This document shows, in pieces, positions 17,154 through 25,403 of a stretch of DNA of 64,000 bases (position 1 is the stretch's first letter; every line of letters starts with the position of its first letter). The position numbers and the translations under genes are program-made. The notes beneath the pieces were generated by a model that worked only from the letters and a program-made list of their open reading frames with translations, was not told the origin of the DNA and did not search any database. The stretch is from Burkholderia latens. GTDB taxonomy: Bacteria; Pseudomonadota; Gammaproteobacteria; Burkholderiales; Burkholderiaceae. The stretch lies in contig NZ_CP013435.1 of assembly GCF_001718795.1 (NCBI RefSeq), positions 3,162,001 to 3,226,000 of the forward strand, written 5' to 3'.

Positions 17154-17267
17154 ATGGATAGCGCACACGGGTCGGCACTCCTGATCGGATTTGTCGGCCT
17201 ACTTCTATTCTTCCTTTGGCGCATTAACGCTTCGCACAATGCGAACGTGCGCGAAATCCTTTCATGA
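17154..17267 (+). CDS. 37-aa single-helix membrane peptide in the microcin operon
   Basis: A 38-codon frame starts at ATG 17154, three bases after the precursor stop, and its TGA (17265-17267) overlaps the HlyD start by four bases (ATGA). The peptide, beginning MDSAHGSALLIGFVGLLLFF, has one hydrophobic segment (about residues 8-22) followed by the polar tail LWRINASHNANVREILS. The tight coupling on both sides argues that it is translated. The role is unknown; an accessory immunity peptide, a second short bacteriocin lacking a leader, or a secretion helper are all possible. No ribosome site better than GGAGGATTGA (17127-17136 region, inside the precursor) is visible. Confidence 0.55.
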   Translation: MDSAHGSALLIGFVGLLLFFLWRINASHNANVREILS

Positions 17268-18532
17268 CGTCCCGCCCACGCTCCGCCCTCTTCCGCAAAC
17301 AAGCGCAGGACGCACAACACGTCCCTGCCCTCGGTTCGATCGTTCTTGTGCGCCCCATCTCGTTCGCAACGGTGACTGGTATTGCAATCTGCATGGCGAT
17401 GGGTGTGATTCTTCTGTTCGGATTCGGGAGCTATACGCGCCGCACGACAGTCTCAGGCGTCATTATGCCGAGCACTGGCCTGGTAAAGGTTTACGCACCA
17501 CAATCCGGCGTCGTCCTGACTCGACATATCACGGAGGGAATGCGAGTAAAAAAAGGGCAACCGATATTCACGGTTTCAAGCGAATTGCACAGCACCGTCG
17601 GCGGACAAATGCACGTCGCAGTCATTGCACAAGCGCGCAAGCGCAAGGTTGCGATGCAGCAGGAGATGGACAAGCTGCAAATTCTGCAACAGAACGAACT
17701 CAACGCATTGCAAGCCAAGATCCGGAATCTGCATGCCGAACTAGGACGCATCGACATTCAACTTACGAGTCAGCAACGGCGCACCGCCCTTGCTGCCGAT
17801 GCTGCGGCACGCTACGACAGCTTGCTCGCAGCTGATTTCATCTCGAAAGACCAGGCGCAGGAACGCCACGCCGGCCTGTTCGACCAACAATCGCGATTAC
17901 AAGGCCTACAACGTGAACGCGCAGCCTCGGCTCAGGCACTCACGGATGCCATCAACGAACGCTCCGGACTCCCCCTCAAACACCAAAACCAATTGTCGCA
18001 GATCAAACGCAGCATGATCGACGTCGACCTGTCGATGATCGAGCACGAAGCCAAGCGAGAATTCGTGGTAACCGCTCCGGAGTCGGGCGCCGTGGAGGCG
18101 GTCCTGCTGGAATCCGGGCAGACGACCGATGGATCGCGCCCGCTCGCGACCATCGTGCCAGAGGGCGCCCATTGGCAGGCCCATCTTTTCGTACCCAGCG
18201 AAGCAGTAGGATTCCTTCGTATCGGCGACGCAGTATTGATTCGTTACAAAGCCTATCCTTACCAGAAATTCGGGCAGTACGCGGCAAAGATCGTATCGAT
18301 TGCCAGTTCTGCACTTTCCGCAGCTGAACTCTCGAACAGTGGCGCACCAGTTGAGATGAGCGGCACGTTTTATCGCATTACCGCTGCATTGAGAAATCAA
18401 GACATCACTGCATACGGCAAACCGCAAAAGCTCCAAGCCGGCATGTCGCTTCACGCCGATGTGTTGCAAGAGCGGCGGCGCCTGTACGAATGGGTCCTCG
18501 AACCACTTTATAGCCTGACCGGCAAACTCTAA
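17264..18532 (+). CDS. HlyD-family membrane fusion protein (microcin secretion)
   Basis: This is the periplasmic adaptor of a type I secretion system, linking the inner-membrane ABC exporter to an outer-membrane channel (CvaA-like). The 422-aa product has one N-terminal transmembrane helix (about residues 33-55). A first lipoyl half follows (about 60-115, including VKVYAPQSGVVLTRHITEGM and RVKKGQPIFTV), then a long coiled-coil hairpin (about 120-235, Gln/Lys/Glu-rich) and the second lipoyl/beta-barrel part from about 265 (FVVTAPESGAVEAVLLESGQ). The C-terminal barrel contains IGDAVLIRYKAYPYQKFG, a signature of bacteriocin-type HlyD proteins. It overlaps the 37-aa peptide gene and precedes the ABC gene by 12 bp. 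Confidence 0.92.
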   Translation: MTSRPRSALFRKQAQDAQHVPALGSIVLVRPISFATVTGIAICMAMGVILLFGFGSYTRRTTVSGVIMPSTGLVKVYAPQSGVVLTRHITEGMRVKKGQPIFTVSSELHSTVGGQMHVAVIAQARKRKVAMQQEMDKLQILQQNELNALQAKIRNLHAELGRIDIQLTSQQRRTALAADAAARYDSLLAADFISKDQAQERHAGLFDQQSRLQGLQRERAASAQALTDAINERSGLPLKHQNQLSQIKRSMIDVDLSMIEHEAKREFVVTAPESGAVEAVLLESGQTTDGSRPLATIVPEGAHWQAHLFVPSEAVGFLRIGDAVLIRYKAYPYQKFGQYAAKIVSIASSALSAAELSNSGAPVEMSGTFYRITAALRNQDITAYGKPQKLQAGMSLHADVLQERRRLYEWVLEPLYSLTGKL

Positions 18533-18544
18533 TACGCACAATCC

Positions 18545-20713
18545 ATGCTGCTTACCCATCGCCTCTCGCTGCCTTTTCAGCGCCGGCTACCGATCGTCCT
18601 GCAAACGGAAGCGACCGAATGCGGACTCGCCTGTCTCGCGATGGTAGCCGGTCACTATGGCCATCACGTCGACCTCGCCACGCTGCGTCGCCAATTCACC
18701 GTCTCGCTGAAAGGTGTCGGTCTCGCACGTATCATGGAGATTGCACATCGACTCGATTTCGGCACCCGCGCACTCAAGCTCGGACTCGAACAGCTCGTTC
18801 AACTTCGAGCCCCATGCATTCTTCACTGGAACTTCAATCACTTCGTCGTTCTGCAGTCCGTCGGTGCAAAACACGTCACGATTCATGATCCAGCGCATGG
18901 CCGCCGCAGGTTGCCAATCGACGAAGTATCGAGGTCATTTACCGGCATAGCCCTTGAACTGTGGCCGACGAATCGATTTAAACGACTTGATCCGGCTCCT
19001 TCAATCAGATTGCGCATGTTAACTGGTCCGATCTCAGGACTCGGTAGCTCAATCGGACAGATCCTACTGCTGGCGCTAGCCCTCGAGATCTTCACCCTGG
19101 CGTCGCCCTTTTTCCTGCAATGGGTGATCGATGAGGTCATAGTCAGCGCGGACCGCGACTTGCTCACAGTGCTCGCAATCGGCTTTGGCCTGCTTTTGCT
19201 CATGCAAGAAGGCACTCATGCCATCCGTGCGTGGATGTTGCTGCATTTCAGTACGACATTGAACGTGCAGTGGCGCGCGAACCTGTTCACGCACTTGCTC
19301 AACCTCCCCGTACGCTACTTCGAGCGCCGTCATCTGGGAGATATAGTCTCGAGATTCGGGACCATCGATACGATCCAGAAATCGTTGACCACATCGTTCC
19401 TAAGCGCGATCATCGACGGCATCATGACCGTCGCGACGCTGGTCATGATGTTCCTGTACAACCGCACGTTGGGAACTGTCGCGCTCAGTGCGATGCTAGT
19501 GTATGGTCTGTTGCGCTGGCTTTGGTATCAACCGCTTCGGCAGGCCACCGAAGATGAAATCGTGCACGGTGCCAAGCAACACAGTCACTTCCTCGAGACC
19601 ATCAGAGGCGTCAAGACAATCAAGTTGTTCAATCGCCAAAGCGAGCGTCGCGCGACTTGGCTGACGCTATTCGTCGATCAGATCAACTCTGGCCTACGTA
19701 CCCAAAAACTCCAATTGCTTTACCAGCAACTCAACGGACTACTCTTCGGTATCGAAGGTCTGCTGATTATCTGGCTCGGCGCGACGATGGTCATGGAAGG
19801 CCACTTTACGGTCGGCGTGCTGATGGCCTTCAACGCATACAAGGGGCAGTTCGATAGCCGGGTCGGCAACTTAATCGACAGATTTTTTGAATTGAGAATG
19901 CTCCAGCTCCAGGGAGAGCGGCTTTCCGACATCGTATTCACGGCTCCCGAAGCTGACATGACTTCGCGTCTCGTGCCCGACGAAACCGAACGACTCGCCG
20001 CAAGCATCGAAGTTGATAGCCTCACATTCTCCTACGCTGATGGCGAACCGGCCATACTCGATGGAGTATCGCTGAAGATCGGCGCCGGCGAATCGGTCGC
20101 GCTCGTCGGTCCGTCGGGATGCGGCAAGACAACATTCGTCAACATACTGCTCGGTTCCCTTGAGCCGACTGGGGGCGCCATCAGGATCGGCGGCATCGAG
20201 CTCAGCCGGCTCGGATTAGAGCGACTGCGGATGCTAATCGGAACTGTCATGCAGGATGACCTCCTATTCTCAGGCTCCATCGCAGACAACATCTGCTTCT
20301 TCGATTCCAACCCAGATCCACGGTGGATCGCTGAATGCGCGCGGATCGCTGCGGTGCATGACGACATCGTCGCAATGCCTATGGGATACAACACTCTCGT
20401 CGGCGACATGGGAACCGTCCTGTCTGGTGGTCAGAAGCAACGAGTTTTGCTCGCGCGCGCGCTTTACAAGCGGCCGAAAATCCTCGTGCTCGACGAAGCC
20501 ACAAGCCACCTCGATCCGCAACGCGAACATCAAGTCAACGCTGCCGTCAGCGCACTGCAAATAACGCGCGTTATCGTTGCGCACCGCCAAGAAACGATTG
20601 CATCGGCGTCACGTGTGATTGTGCTTGCTAGTGGCAAGGTAGCATCTGAACATCCGGCATCATCGTCGTGCGACCACTCGCACGGGCCCGCACCCATGTC
20701 CACCGAGCGCTGA
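18545..20713 (+). CDS. C39 peptidase-containing ABC exporter (CvaB/LagD type)
   Basis: This inner-membrane exporter cleaves double-glycine leaders and exports the mature peptide. The 722-aa product has the complete three-part layout. The N-terminal C39 peptidase (about residues 15-135) has the oxyanion Gln20, catalytic Cys26 in TEATECGLACLAM, His99 in NFNHFVVL and Asp115 in IHDPAHGRR, so all active-site residues are present. A six-helix membrane domain follows (about 165-450). The C-terminal ATPase has Walker A GPSGCGKTT (about 521-529), signature LSGGQKQR (about 625), Walker B ILVLDEATSHLD (about 646) and H-loop IVAHRQ. It is fifth in the microcin operon and 5 bp before the TolC-like gene. 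Confidence 0.95.
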   Translation: MLLTHRLSLPFQRRLPIVLQTEATECGLACLAMVAGHYGHHVDLATLRRQFTVSLKGVGLARIMEIAHRLDFGTRALKLGLEQLVQLRAPCILHWNFNHFVVLQSVGAKHVTIHDPAHGRRRLPIDEVSRSFTGIALELWPTNRFKRLDPAPSIRLRMLTGPISGLGSSIGQILLLALALEIFTLASPFFLQWVIDEVIVSADRDLLTVLAIGFGLLLLMQEGTHAIRAWMLLHFSTTLNVQWRANLFTHLLNLPVRYFERRHLGDIVSRFGTIDTIQKSLTTSFLSAIIDGIMTVATLVMMFLYNRTLGTVALSAMLVYGLLRWLWYQPLRQATEDEIVHGAKQHSHFLETIRGVKTIKLFNRQSERRATWLTLFVDQINSGLRTQKLQLLYQQLNGLLFGIEGLLIIWLGATMVMEGHFTVGVLMAFNAYKGQFDSRVGNLIDRFFELRMLQLQGERLSDIVFTAPEADMTSRLVPDETERLAASIEVDSLTFSYADGEPAILDGVSLKIGAGESVALVGPSGCGKTTFVNILLGSLEPTGGAIRIGGIELSRLGLERLRMLIGTVMQDDLLFSGSIADNICFFDSNPDPRWIAECARIAAVHDDIVAMPMGYNTLVGDMGTVLSGGQKQRVLLARALYKRPKILVLDEATSHLDPQREHQVNAAVSALQITRVIVAHRQETIASASRVIVLASGKVASEHPASSSCDHSHGPAPMSTER

Positions 20714-21764
20714 TACTAATGAAACGCTGCGCGTCCTTTGTACTACTCGCTGCAATCTCCGCGTCTTCGTCGGCAACCCAAGCGGCGTTTCTAGACGTCT
20801 TCCGGACCCGTACCGACATACCGGCCACACCGGCCTCTCCGTTGATCGGAACGGCGATTTGTCCCGACGTGCGTGTTGATGTTCCGCTGGAGTTAGAGGA
20901 TGTCATTCTTCGGGCAATCTGTGCACATCCGCGCGCGCGCCAAACTTGGTCTGTCATCCGCGCACGAGCCGCTGCTGTCGGATCGGCACGGACCGCCTAT
21001 CTTCCGTCGCTCAACGCAAGCACTCACATTCAGCGTGACACCGTTTCGGCGAGGTACGACTACAGCGTCTCTGGCCTCGGTTCGGTCGACAATTCCCGGA
21101 CAACATCGTCTATGCAAAGCTCGCTTGATCTGGGTTGGCTGCTCTTCGATTTCGGTCAGCGTGGTGCGAGCATTCAGCAAGCTCACGCACTGCTAGCCGC
21201 AGCCAATGCGAACCATGACGAAGCGCTTCAAACGATCTTCTTCGACGCAGCACATGCCTTTTACGCCGTCCGCGACGCGCAGGCCGCCGCTCGCACAGCG
21301 AATCTGAACGAGGAGGTTGCGCACAGAAGCCTAGTCATTGCGCAGGCGAAGCACCAGTCTGGCGTAGGATTCCTAACCGACCAACTGCAAGCCCGGACGG
21401 CCTATCGCCGAGCGATACTGGATCGCATTTCCGCCGAAGGCAGTCTACGCGTGGCAGCAGGTGTGTTGTCGGTTGCAATGGGGCTCGACGCTAACGTACC
21501 TGTGAGGATTGCGTCAGCCAAAGCGATGCCGAGCGAACATGTCATTCAGGCGGGTGTCGACTTGCTCATCGACGAGGCGAAAGCACGTCACCCCAAGCTT
21601 ATCGCGGCACGCGCAATGCTCGATGCGGCGCAAGCGGACATCGATGCTGCTCGTGCTCAAGGTCGACCCACGATTTCACTCGTCGCCAAACGGATTGTGA
21701 ACACCCCTTTGCATGGACAGCGTTCGGAATACGTGGAGTTGACCCTGTAATCCCGGACACAGCG

Positions 21765-22652
21765 TCACACTAAGGTTGCTGAATCCATTGAGCGCCGGAA
21801 CTCGCGAGGCGAGCGGTACTTCAGCGCGCTATGGGGATGCTTCTCGTTGTAATGCTCGAACGCGATGGCCAAGTTGCGTGCAGCAGTCGCTGCGTCCGGC
21901 TTTGGCATGAAGGCAACGTAGTCGCGCTTCATTGTCTTCACGAAGCTCTCGGCCATCCCGTTACTTTGCGGGCTGCACACCGGCGTGGTCAATGGCTTCA
22001 GGCCGATGGCCGCTGCAAACCGGCGTGTATCGTCGGCCGTATAGCCCGAACCGTTGTCACTCAGCCACTCGATTTCGGACGGTGTATGCAGCTCGTTGCC
22101 AAACCGATTTTCCACTGCTGCCAGCATGACGTCGCGCACGATGTCGCCGCTGTGACCTGCCGTCGTAGCCGCCCAGCTCATCGCTTCGCGGTCGCAGCAG
22201 TCAAGCGCGAATGTCACTCGAAGCGGCTCGCCGTTGTCGCAGCGGAACTCGAAGCCGTCCGAGCACCATCGCTGATTGCTGCGCGCGACGGCCACCTTGC
22301 CATCGTGCCGACGTTGCGGCCGAGGCGGGGCTGGACGCCGTTGCATCAGCAGACCGTGAGTGCGCATGATGCGATAGATGCGCTTCGCATTGAACGGCAC
22401 CTGTCCGGCAGCAATGCGTTCATTGCGCAGCGAGCCCCACACCCGGCGATAGCCATAGCTGGGCAAATCGCCGACGACTCGGCGGATTTCCTCGACCACG
22501 CTCGCATCGTCCGTCTGCCGCGATTGACGGCCATCGCGCCACGTCACCGGACGCGACAGTCGTGCCGATACGTTCGAGCGCGACACGCCGAGAACTTCAC
22601 AAACCAGTTTCACTGGTCGTCCTCCGGCAGCGAGGGCGAGTGCGCTATCCAT
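21765..22652 (-). CDS. IS3-family transposase OrfB (DDE integrase)
   Basis: This is the catalytic part of the IS2-type transposase (295 aa). The N-terminal region up to about residue 115 has an HTH_21-like segment ([13 protein letters not shown]). The rve/DDE core shows the first Asp in [12 protein letters not shown], the second Asp in [15 protein letters not shown] and the Glu in [15 protein letters not shown], so the triad looks complete. The C-terminal [16 protein letters not shown] is typical of IS3 OrfB. The start codon lies in the -1 frame at the end of a run of seven A (22658-22652), so OrfAB is probably made by programmed -1 frameshifting. The gene appears intact, so the element may still be active. 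Confidence 0.93.
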   Translation of the reverse strand: MDSALALAAGGRPVKLVCEVLGVSRSNVSARLSRPVTWRDGRQSRQTDDASVVEEIRRVVGDLPSYGYRRVWGSLRNERIAAGQVPFNAKRIYRIMRTHGLLMQRRPAPPRPQRRHDGKVAVARSNQRWCSDGFEFRCDNGEPLRVTFALDCCDREAMSWAATTAGHSGDIVRDVMLAAVENRFGNELHTPSEIEWLSDNGSGYTADDTRRFAAAIGLKPLTTPVCSPQSNGMAESFVKTMKRDYVAFMPKPDAATAARNLAIAFEHYNEKHPHSALKYRSPREFRRSMDSATLV

Positions 22653-23005
22653 TTTTTTGCTCGGCCATACTCGACTGCTTCGCGGAGAATCTCGTTCTCC
22701 ATGGTCTTCTTGCCGAGCATCCGCTGCAGCTCACGAATCTGCTTGAGGGCATCGGCCAGCTCTGATGCAGGGACCACTTCCTCTCCAGCCTTGACCGCCG
22801 ACAGACTCCCGTCCTGGTACAGCTTGCGCCAGTGGAACAGCTGGTTCGGGTTCACGCCGTGCTGGCGCGCAACCATCGAAACCGACTTCCCCGGTTCGAA
22901 ACTCTCGCGAACCATCGCCAGCTTCTGCTCCGCCGTCCAGCGCCGCCGACGCTCCGGGCCCGTCAACACTTCCATCACTTCCTGCCTGGTGTTAGTCAAA
23001 AACAC
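22610..23005 (-). CDS. IS3-family transposase OrfA
   Basis: This is the DNA-binding partner of the IS transposase. The frame from 23005 gives 131 aa; a start at 22975 ([13 protein letters not shown], 121 aa) is equally plausible. The HTH_Tnp_1 domain covers [20 protein letters not shown] and [21 protein letters not shown] leucine-zipper-like helix follows ([20 protein letters not shown]), which mediates multimerisation in this family. It overlaps orfB by 43 bases, and the slippery A7 run lies in the overlap (codons GCA AAA AAA TGG). Confidence 0.92.
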   Translation of the reverse strand: MFLTNTRQEVMEVLTGPERRRRWTAEQKLAMVRESFEPGKSVSMVARQHGVNPNQLFHWRKLYQDGSLSAVKAGEEVVPASELADALKQIRELQRMLGKKTMENEILREAVEYGRAKKWIAHSPSLPEDDQ

Positions 23006-23543
23006 AGTCTTATGCCTACCCGCTAGTTTAAGTGAGAGGCTATGTCCGGTGTTTCAGGGGGCTGCTCCAATACGCATCCGTTTCTCGTCTCAGTAGCAGC
23101 GTGGTCGGTCTCCAGCTGACAATCCCGCTATTTGAAAAGCTCTACTCCGGCCAGCGCGTCGCATATGCATTGGCCCGCGCCGACGAACGGGAAGCCGACT
23201 TGCGGAACACCGAATTACTGGTATCGTCGGAAGTCTGGAGGAGCTATCACGAACTGCAAGCTGCGTCGGCCAATTTGACGAACGCACGAGAACTCGTTGA
23301 CGATGCCTCTCGCTCACTCGACATCGCTCGTGGACGCTACAAAGAGGGCGTCGGCACATTTACCGAACTGCTGAATGCGCAGACGGCATTCTTCGATGCA
23401 GAGAAACAACGGGTGATCGCCGTGTCGAAATGGAGGATTTCGCGTCTCCGGCTCGCGGCCGGTCTCGGCAATCTGAGACTATGGCCGTCGGACTGAACGA
23501 GATTAGCAACGCTTCGCATCGGAATTTCAGTGTTCGCGATCGG

Positions 23544-24251
23544 TTAGCTAATCCAACGTCTCCGAACCGATACGTCAGCACCCCCTTGCTCACACTCTGA
23601 TGAAGCACGTTCCCGTGCGACTGCAGGAAGATAACCCTGCGCGACAGCTTTGTAGATCGCATGCGCGCGATTGTGCGCATTCAACGTGCGAAGGATATTG
23701 CCGATATGGTTGTCGACTGTTCCCTCGGCAAGCCTCAACGTAGACGCGATGACTTTAGTTGGATAGCCGATGCACAGTAGCGATAGCACTTCGCGCTGAC
23801 GATTTGTCAAACGCTCCAACGCATTTGGTCCCAATTGAATGTCGGGAAAACTCGGTCGACCCTCGAACACGGACTGCAACGCCGCGGTGAAATCGTCGAT
23901 CGGCGCCAGCTTGTCGATGTAACCGACCATCCCCAGTCGCTTTGCTTCGCTAAGCCAAAAAGAGCGATGGAGCGACGTCACGGCCACGCATCGATTTGCA
24001 GCGCCTCGCTCGCAAAATTGCCGCACGAGCGCCATGCCTTGTTCACCTTGACCATCGAGATCGATAAAAATCCGAAACCATCCGCAGCTATGGCGAAGCT
24101 CCTTCGTGGCACTTTCAGCGCAATTGCAAACGGTTGATCTCACACGGTCGTCAATCATCGCCAGTTTAATTTGCATTGCATGAGCGACGATAGGTTGAAA
24201 TTTGACCAGCAGAACCGGGAGTGTCTGATCGCATATCGTTTCGTTGTCCAT
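23544..24251 (-). CDS. LuxR/NarL-type response regulator with degenerate receiver
   Basis: This is a probable transcription factor of 235 aa, started at the ATG at 24251 behind GAGGA. The N-terminal receiver-like domain (about residues 11-128) keeps a phospho-acceptor candidate in IFIDLDG (Asp64) and the conserved Lys114 in GYIDKLAP. The acidic pair expected at the end of strand 1 is replaced by Lys17-Phe18 (VLLVKFQPIVA, where the family has VDDH). The C-terminal LuxR HTH is complete (about 147-210: LTNRQREVLSLLCIGYPTKV, then LAEGTVDNHIGNIL). No sensor kinase is adjacent. It is convergent with the TolC-like gene, with a 47-bp gap. Control of the microcin operon is a guess from position. Confidence 0.87.
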   Translation of the reverse strand: MDNETICDQTLPVLLVKFQPIVAHAMQIKLAMIDDRVRSTVCNCAESATKELRHSCGWFRIFIDLDGQGEQGMALVRQFCERGAANRCVAVTSLHRSFWLSEAKRLGMVGYIDKLAPIDDFTAALQSVFEGRPSFPDIQLGPNALERLTNRQREVLSLLCIGYPTKVIASTLRLAEGTVDNHIGNILRTLNAHNRAHAIYKAVAQGYLPAVARERASSECEQGGADVSVRRRWIS

Positions 24252-25403
24252 GGTTCTCGCGTCCTCATAGGATGGCTGGCTCGGCACATTGATCCAACCG
24301 TGACACGTCACCCATCTCAAAACAACGGGAAGTCACTATGTGTCGCTGCGATCGAAATGTGAAAGACGTGCCCGATCATCGAACATGCGCCTATGCTGAA
24401 CGACTCGAAGCCGCGCGAGGACTGGCGATGACATGGAAAAAGGAGCCGACGCGAATTTGAAGCGGAGCCGGACAGGAGTGGTCGGATACTACGTCCAGGA
24501 CTGTTGCGAATGGCAAACTCACCAGTGTGCGCGTTACTTCATGCCATAACGCGTGGGACCATGCGAGTCTAACCGCGCTCGGGAGGTCTTAATGCTCCGA
24601 TCGAAGCATAAGGAGAGCCAGATACCCCCGCTATCGTCATTACCCCAATTGTAGGTGCCAGCGAACGCAAACCGAACGCTAGCCGCACTGACATTGACAT
24701 CGCACTATGAGCGACGGATGCGCTGGGCGCGTCATAAGCATGTCAACTGGGCGCTGCCCATCGCCACGACCATGATCCAGGGGACCGGATACCCGCTCGC
24801 GCTGACCAGGGTGACCGCCCGCATGCGCAACAGAATCCATGGCGACGCCGGTCGTCACCAGTGAGCGACCGAAGTAACCCCAAGGCACAAAAGAAAAAAG
24901 CGCCCTCGTGGCGCTTTTCCGTTGGCGCGATCGCTGCGGCTTCGCCGTCTGTCGATTCTCGCCCCCCGAAACCGTCCGTCGACGGTGACCGGAAAGATGC
25001 TCCGGATTAAAAAACGTCCGCCGCCGCCCGATTACTGCTTCCCCCGGTCGGACGACGGAACGTTGCTTATGCCGCAAGTCTGTCGCATGCATTTGTTGTA
25101 CCGACGATGTTTGGCCCCGCCGTGCATGCAGACACTCCGCGGCCGGCACGATGATACGTGCCGGCTACGCCAACCCCGCGCTTTGTTTTCTGCTACCCCG
25201 TAGAACTTATCTATTCTTTTCATTTTTTCAACTTGTGGGGTGAAGAATAGAGATTGCCAGAACCGGATGTCAATCGTTTTAAACGCTATTTTCTGACGAT
25301 TCAAGGGTTTTCCTTATCGCCCCGCGACGCCGCGCATGCGCGGCGCATTGCGTCGAGGTCGCCGGTCAAACAGGGCAGGATCGATGCGCGCGGCGGCGCG
25401 CGA
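24252..25403. other. Non-coding right part of the island
   Basis: About 1.15 kb separates the LuxR-type gene from the TraB/GumN-like gene. Open frames exist (for example 24679-25149 minus and 24655-24864 plus), but none has a credible ribosome site, motif or codon pattern, so none is called. A strong hairpin terminator lies at 24900-24918. Composition is intermediate up to about 25,200, then AT-rich at 25,200-25,270, and returns to chromosomal GC at the gumN-like gene. I take about 25.3 kb as the right edge of the island. Confidence 0.45.
24894..24918. terminator. Bidirectional Rho-independent terminator
   Basis: GCGCC (24900-24904), loop CTCGT, GGCGC, with AAAAAA on the left and TTTT on the right, so it can end transcripts from both directions. 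No gene is close enough to assign it with certainty. Confidence 0.6.

Larger units (their letters stand above)
21734..23069 (-). mobile_element. IS3-family (IS2-group) insertion sequence, 1,336 bp
   Basis: The element is bounded by imperfect terminal inverted repeats of about 40 bp. The left end reads TGGAGTTGACCCTGTAATCC (21734-21753); the right end, read inward, begins TGGAGCAGCCCCCTGAAACA (23069-23050). Both then continue CCGGACA(C/T)AG. A 5-bp duplication flanks it. It carries overlapping orfA and orfB on the minus strand, opposite to the interrupted gene. Length, ends and transposase type place it in the IS2 group of IS3; I cannot name the isoform. Confidence 0.9.
21729..23074. repeat. 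5-bp target-site duplication (ATACG) flanking the IS
   Basis: ATACG occurs at 21729-21733 and again at 23070-23074, immediately outside the two IS ends. A 5-bp duplication is usual for IS2-group elements. Confidence 0.88.
20719..23496 (+). pseudogene. TolC-like outer-membrane efflux channel gene, interrupted by an IS element
   Basis: This is the outer-membrane channel of the microcin secretion system. The 5' part (20719-21733) encodes a signal peptide (ISASSSATQA) and the first TolC repeat, including SLDLGWLLFDFGQRGASIQQ. The 3' part (23075-23496) encodes the second repeat, with VGLQLTIPLFEKLYSGQR and YKEGVGTFTELLNAQTAFF. An IS (21734-23069) with duplicated ATACG lies between them. Joining 21733 to 23075 gives 1,437 bases, exactly 479 codons without a stop (478 aa), a normal TolC length, with the junction reading SEYASVSRLSSS. 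As it stands, translation enters the IS and stops at 21750, losing the C-terminal repeat. The export function is therefore probably lost or must be supplied by another TolC. Confidence 0.93.

Noticed and set aside
24655..25149. Overlapping frames on both strands in the right part of the island
   Set aside because: Arg/His-rich translations without domain signals; more likely non-coding or a fully decayed remnant.
15955..25403. Flanking direct repeats or an integrase marking a site-specific integrative element
   Set aside because: No tyrosine or serine recombinase gene and no matching repeats were found at the two composition edges.
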